Of a stretch of DNA of 64,000 nt, positions 60,651 to 64,000 are shown piece by piece. Position 1 is the stretch's first letter; each line of letters opens with the position of its first letter. This DNA comes from Salinibacterium sp. (GTDB lineage Bacteria > Actinomycetota > Actinomycetes > Actinomycetales > Microbacteriaceae): NCBI GenBank assembly GCA_019638845.1, contig JAHBSZ010000004.1, positions 62,001-126,000 of the forward strand, given 5' to 3'. The notes below the pieces were generated by a model. That model searched no databases, was not told the DNA's origin, and was given only the letters and a program-made list of their open reading frames with translations. The translations under genes and the position numbers were made by a program.

Positions 60651-60745
60651 AGGACGACCCGTTCCAGAGGCGTCTGGCGTCGAAGGAGCTGACGCTGCCG
60701 CCGCAGAGCGAGCTGTGGGTGGCGCGCCTCGGAACGGGAAGTGCT
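60651..60745 (+). pseudogene. Second glgB-like 3' fragment
   Basis: About 30 codons, [26 protein letters not shown], matching PFQGRQASVELTLPPLGGLWLAP at 52227-52310 in both DNA and protein. Same position relative to its neighbours: between a cassette's 5' truncation and the previous gene's 3' end. Confidence 0.7.
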
Positions 60746-60775
60746 GTCGGCGATCGACTGGCACGTCTGGTGTCC

Positions 60776-61207
60776 TCAACGACAGGGATCGTCCGTGACC
60801 TCGCCGCTTGTCTGGAGCCACCCTTCGCTCGGAATCTCGATGGGCCCGCTACTGTCGAAAATCGAGCTCCAACTTGCTCCCTTTCCAACGCCTTCGAACT
60901 TGATCGAGATCGTGTTAACTTTCTCGAGATCCACTTGCTCGAAGTAGCCGTCGAGACCTTCGGTCGCAACTCCGGATTTGAGCACCGTTTCGGGAGCCAC
61001 TTTCGCCTCCCCATGAAGATCTAGAAAGACTTGACGCCCCGTTTCGCCACTTGCCGCACCATAAATCTCGCGAACGTCGATGGGCTCGCATACCGCAACA
61101 AGAAGATCATTACCGGACCGCGAGAGAGAATTGGGTCCTCCGCCGAACCTCTCTGTGCAGCCAACTAGCGAGAGTGACACCGCGAGGACGAACACCAGCA
61201 ATCTCAT
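60776..61207 (-). CDS. Lipoprotein, putative immunity for the main RHS tip
   Basis: 143 residues. Signal with lipobox SLVGC (Cys about 17); mature part [19 protein letters not shown] at 61205-61207 overlaps the RHS stop by 4 nt (ATGA). Same arrangement and a similar AVC motif as the lipoprotein of cassette 3, whose tip is also HExxH-type. Confidence 0.72.
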   Translation of the reverse strand: MRLLVFVLAVSLSLVGCTERFGGGPNSLSRSGNDLLVAVCEPIDVREIYGAASGETGRQVFLDLHGEAKVAPETVLKSGVATEGLDGYFEQVDLEKVNTISIKFEGVGKGASWSSIFDSSGPIEIPSEGWLQTSGEVTDDPCR

Positions 61208-64000
61208 CTTCGCCATTCGTCGTCCCATTGACACGCCCAATAGCCGGAGCCTCTGAAGGCCTTCGCCTCGACCTCGTAGAGATTGTTGCATCCGCCGCCT
61301 CCGACTTGTGAGTAATTGCCGCTCATCACCGTGGATAGCAAGGTCATCGCAGTCCAATTCGCGAGGAATCCACCGCCATCCCGAGCCCATTGTTGGGCAT
61401 GTACGGTCTCATGGTCGATGAAGGCCTGCGGAATGTCCTCGTAGTATCCCCCGGCGAACACCACGTCCCCGACGGTGAGGCCCTCCCCGGCCTTCATGCC
61501 GCGCATCCTCGCACAGACCCACACGAGGCTCGCTTGCTGACGACAATCCGCCGCGAACGAGTTCGCGACACCCAATGCGAGACCAGTAATCCAAGTATTC
61601 GCGTCCCGTCGCTCTTGATTGCTAATCGAAAGAGGAATCCACTCCGAAATCGCTTGAGCAGGGTTTTTCGCATAGACACGATCGAAATGGTCGGCGGTCA
61701 TCTCGCCTGTTAGGTCGTACCCGTTGATCGGATCCCCCGGGTAGTCGTACGAGTTGCTCACCCCGCCCTCTACCGGGTCGACGGACAAGAACCGTCCCAG
61801 CGCGGGCACGTACTGCCGCACCCCCATCTCGATGGTCGCCACACTGCCTTGGTGTTCATACAGTTTCTTGTGCTGACCGACATACCCGTAGTCGGCATCG
61901 CCCGGCGAGATATCCGCAACCGCATCATCCGCTGTGGCGGTACCAATATCCCCGTTGGTCGGGTCGATGGGTTGCCCGAACGGGTCAAAACTTGCGCGGA
62001 TGCCCTGACGGGTGCCCGTGGCATCCGCCGTCACGATCACATCACCGTGCAGGTTCGGATACGCCCACACCGCCACCCCAGTAGCTGCAGTGATCGACAC
62101 CGACACCCCACCCGGAAGTGACAGCTCACGCTGAAGCACCTGGCTCGAACCATCCAACACGGCAAACAAACCACCCGCGGCGAAGCTGTACCTAAAGGTG
62201 GTGTCGTTGACCGTGCCCGGAGCATCCGTCACCCGCGACACCACCCGCCCCGTCACATCCCGCACATAGCTGACCGTGGTGCCATCCGTGAGTGTCGTCG
62301 TCATATGCCGGTCGGCCACGTCATACCCCAGAGCCTGGTCAGCCAACACGGTCGTGTTGCCGTGCACGTCATACACCAGCGAAGGCAATGGACCCACCGT
62401 CGACAGGGCACCACCCGCGACCGGGGACGCCCCCACCGGCGCATTCACCACACTGGTGGAGGTGAGGCGGTCGGCGTTGTCGTAGCAGTACGACACCGTC
62501 GACGGAGTACCACCATCCTTCGTGTCAGAGAAACCCGTACGGTTACCGTTCATCCCCGCCGCCGGATTCGCGCCGCACCCGCCGGTGGAGGCGTAGGTGT
62601 AGGTGAGGGTGTGGCGCGGGATGATGGCGGTGCTCAGTCGGCCAGCAGCGTCGTAGCTGTAGGTGGAGGTTTCGACGGTCGCACCGTCGGTGAGGGTGTT
62701 CTGGATGATCCGCCCCGACTGGGAGCGGATGACACTGTCGGTCACCGCCGCCTGCGCGGTGGTGCTTGCTGGGATGGTTTCGGTCCACGCATCCTCGGTG
62801 AGGGTGACATCATCGATGAGCAGGGAACCTGCCGCGGTGGTGCCGGTGGAGGTGTCCTGTAGTTGCAGGTCGTGGCTGGTCGCCGTCGCCGTGAACGGGT
62901 AGGTCAGCTTCGCCCACACCGGGGTCGTGGTGTAAGGGTCGGCAGCGGTCGGAGTGCTGTCACCGATACCGGCAACCCCGAGGGTGACAGTGTCGGTGAT
63001 CGCCGACGTGTTAGCACTGGCCACCCACGCCTCAAGCGTGTACGTGTGCCCCACAGTCAAACCAGTGACCGTGCGGGTGGCGATCGCCGGATCGGTGGAA
63101 GTTTGCACGAGCGCTGCCGCCCCCGACCCGGTGTGGGCATCCGTGCTGGCGCTCACATTCGACCAGGAATCCAAGTCGGTCTCGAACCCGGTGCTGTAAG
63201 CAGTGGCTGCCGGGTGCTCGACCGTGGAACCGGGCACCGTGATATCCGGGAACGACCACGTGATCGAGTCGGTCGACCCGGTCACTCCCCTGCCGATCGC
63301 AGACAGGCTGGTGCCATTGAGATAAGACACCGACTGCAGCAGTTGATTACTTGCGTAAACAGGGTCGGCATAGGTGACACCGTCGAGTTTGACGAGTTCG
63401 ACTTTGCCGTCGAGGTCATACTCGAACGCCTGCACCGACGCCACCCCACCGGGCGGGGTTGTCGACACCGAAGTGACCCGACCCGTCAACGCCGCGTAAC
63501 TCGGGGTGGTGACCGTGTTCCACACATCGGTGTACGACACGGTGCGACCGAGCAGGTCGACGGTGGTGCTGATCCGGGACCCGTTCGGCGAGCCCGCAAC
63601 CGCACCGTCCTCCACATAGGTGGCCAGCGGGTTGCCGCCGGAAGCGTAGTTGTAGGTGACCGTGCGTGCCGGGGATGCTCCGAAGGCGGAGAAGTAGCTA
63701 GTGCTGACCCGACCGCGTACATCGAAGGTGACACAGGACCAGGTGGTGTCGCCGGATCGTTTCGTGCCGACCGTGCGCCCGAACAGGTCATACACGTATT
63801 CGGTGACGATCGCAGTGCCTGTGGCGGGGGTTGGTCCGGTGCTGGATTTCAGGAACCCGTACTGGGGTGTGGTCGCGGGCAGCCCGCAGATCACGGAACC
63901 CAGTTGTTGGTTGTCGCCCCAGTAGGTGAAGGTCGAGCCTGCGGTGGTGGCGGGCTGGTCTTGGGCGACCGCGGCGGGAAGTCTCTTGGTGAGGCGACGC
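61204..64000 (-). CDS. RHS-repeat polymorphic toxin, 5' end outside the window
   Basis: 932 codons seen; the frame is open to the right edge. Many YD repeats ([41 protein letters not shown]), a jelly-roll/CBM-like insert ([20 protein letters not shown]) and the hyperconserved end [32 protein letters not shown]. The tip (about 165 residues) starts [17 protein letters not shown] and has [12 protein letters not shown] (HETVH codons at 61399-61413) and CNNLYEVEA, a metallopeptidase-like pattern. RHS shells encapsulate such tips for delivery to other cells. This is the only intact RHS gene here. Confidence 0.88.
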   Translation of the reverse strand, partial: RRLTKRLPAAVAQDQPATTAGSTFTYWGDNQQLGSVICGLPATTPQYGFLKSSTGPTPATGTAIVTEYVYDLFGRTVGTKRSGDTTWSCVTFDVRGRVSTSYFSAFGASPARTVTYNYASGGNPLATYVEDGAVAGSPNGSRISTTVDLLGRTVSYTDVWNTVTTPSYAALTGRVTSVSTTPPGGVASVQAFEYDLDGKVELVKLDGVTYADPVYASNQLLQSVSYLNGTSLSAIGRGVTGSTDSITWSFPDITVPGSTVEHPAATAYSTGFETDLDSWSNVSASTDAHTGSGAAALVQTSTDPAIATRTVTGLTVGHTYTLEAWVASANTSAITDTVTLGVAGIGDSTPTAADPYTTTPVWAKLTYPFTATATSHDLQLQDTSTGTTAAGSLLIDDVTLTEDAWTETIPASTTAQAAVTDSVIRSQSGRIIQNTLTDGATVETSTYSYDAAGRLSTAIIPRHTLTYTYASTGGCGANPAAGMNGNRTGFSDTKDGGTPSTVSYCYDNADRLTSTSVVNAPVGASPVAGGALSTVGPLPSLVYDVHGNTTVLADQALGYDVADRHMTTTLTDGTTVSYVRDVTGRVVSRVTDAPGTVNDTTFRYSFAAGGLFAVLDGSSQVLQRELSLPGGVSVSITAATGVAVWAYPNLHGDVIVTADATGTRQGIRASFDPFGQPIDPTNGDIGTATADDAVADISPGDADYGYVGQHKKLYEHQGSVATIEMGVRQYVPALGRFLSVDPVEGGVSNSYDYPGDPINGYDLTGEMTADHFDRVYAKNPAQAISEWIPLSISNQERRDANTWITGLALGVANSFAADCRQQASLVWVCARMRGMKAGEGLTVGDVVFAGGYYEDIPQAFIDHETVHAQQWARDGGGFLANWTAMTLLSTVMSGNYSQVGGGGCNNLYEVEAKAFRGSGYWACQWDDEWRR

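Noticed and set aside
1-64000. tRNA, rRNA, riboswitch or CRISPR array
   Set aside because: I looked for cloverleaf ends, known riboswitch cores and regularly spaced repeats and found none; short direct repeats seen are only pairs.

Overview
The window reads as chromosome of a high-GC actinobacterium, most likely of the family Microbacteriaceae and probably cold-tolerant. This rests on the G+C-rich codon use, many GTG/TTG starts, DUF2510-TM2 and DUF4190 membrane proteins, a GTG-started S20, sortase-E-type LAETG anchoring and a secreted ice-binding protein. Species was not determined. No tRNA, rRNA or CRISPR array was seen.

1-17 kb is conserved core: an epimerase tail, two DUF1990 proteins, a TM2 protein, lepA, rpsT, holA, comEC-comEA, leuS, then a divergent pabB / class-IV aminotransferase pair only 11 bp apart, a DedA protein and a four-gene OpuC-type osmoprotectant ABC transporter. 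17-38 kb is mixed: a TetR regulator, an SRAP peptidase, App1-like phosphatase plus GH15, NagZ behind a LuxR regulator with two HTH domains, UbiA, MFS, alditol-oxidase-like enzyme, Ski2-like helicase, hydrolase-TetR operon, nucleoside hydrolase, EamA transporter, an SDR with a zinc-ribbon-like N-terminus, and a wall-anchored ice-binding protein.

38.0-45.8 kb holds a compact lipid cluster that I interpret as alkyl-ether glycerolipid synthesis: TetR; leftward SDR, acyltransferase and alkyl-DHAP-synthase-like oxidase; rightward a metal-ligand-dead ferritin-like protein, a fatty acyl reductase-HAD fusion and a diiron ferritin-like protein. The two arms diverge from an 83-bp gap containing a perfect 19-bp palindrome. 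A KhtT/KhtU-like K+/H+ antiporter pair follows.

49-64 kb is an accessory island, nearly all on the minus strand: an intact RHS gene running off the right edge with a C-terminal HExxH domain and overlapping lipoprotein gene, followed by five 5'-truncated RHS-core fragments (four with their own C-terminal domain, the fifth without a recognisable one) and candidate immunity genes, an IS256-type remnant and two copies of the 3' end of a glgB-like gene at cassette junctions. It looks like a polymorphic-toxin locus that has repeatedly acquired new toxin tips and kept old ones as orphans.

Across the window about sixteen genes carry a TANNNT -10 box 5-7 nt before the start codon and no Shine-Dalgarno sequence, predicting leaderless mRNAs; in three cases the box is built on the stop codon of the upstream gene.
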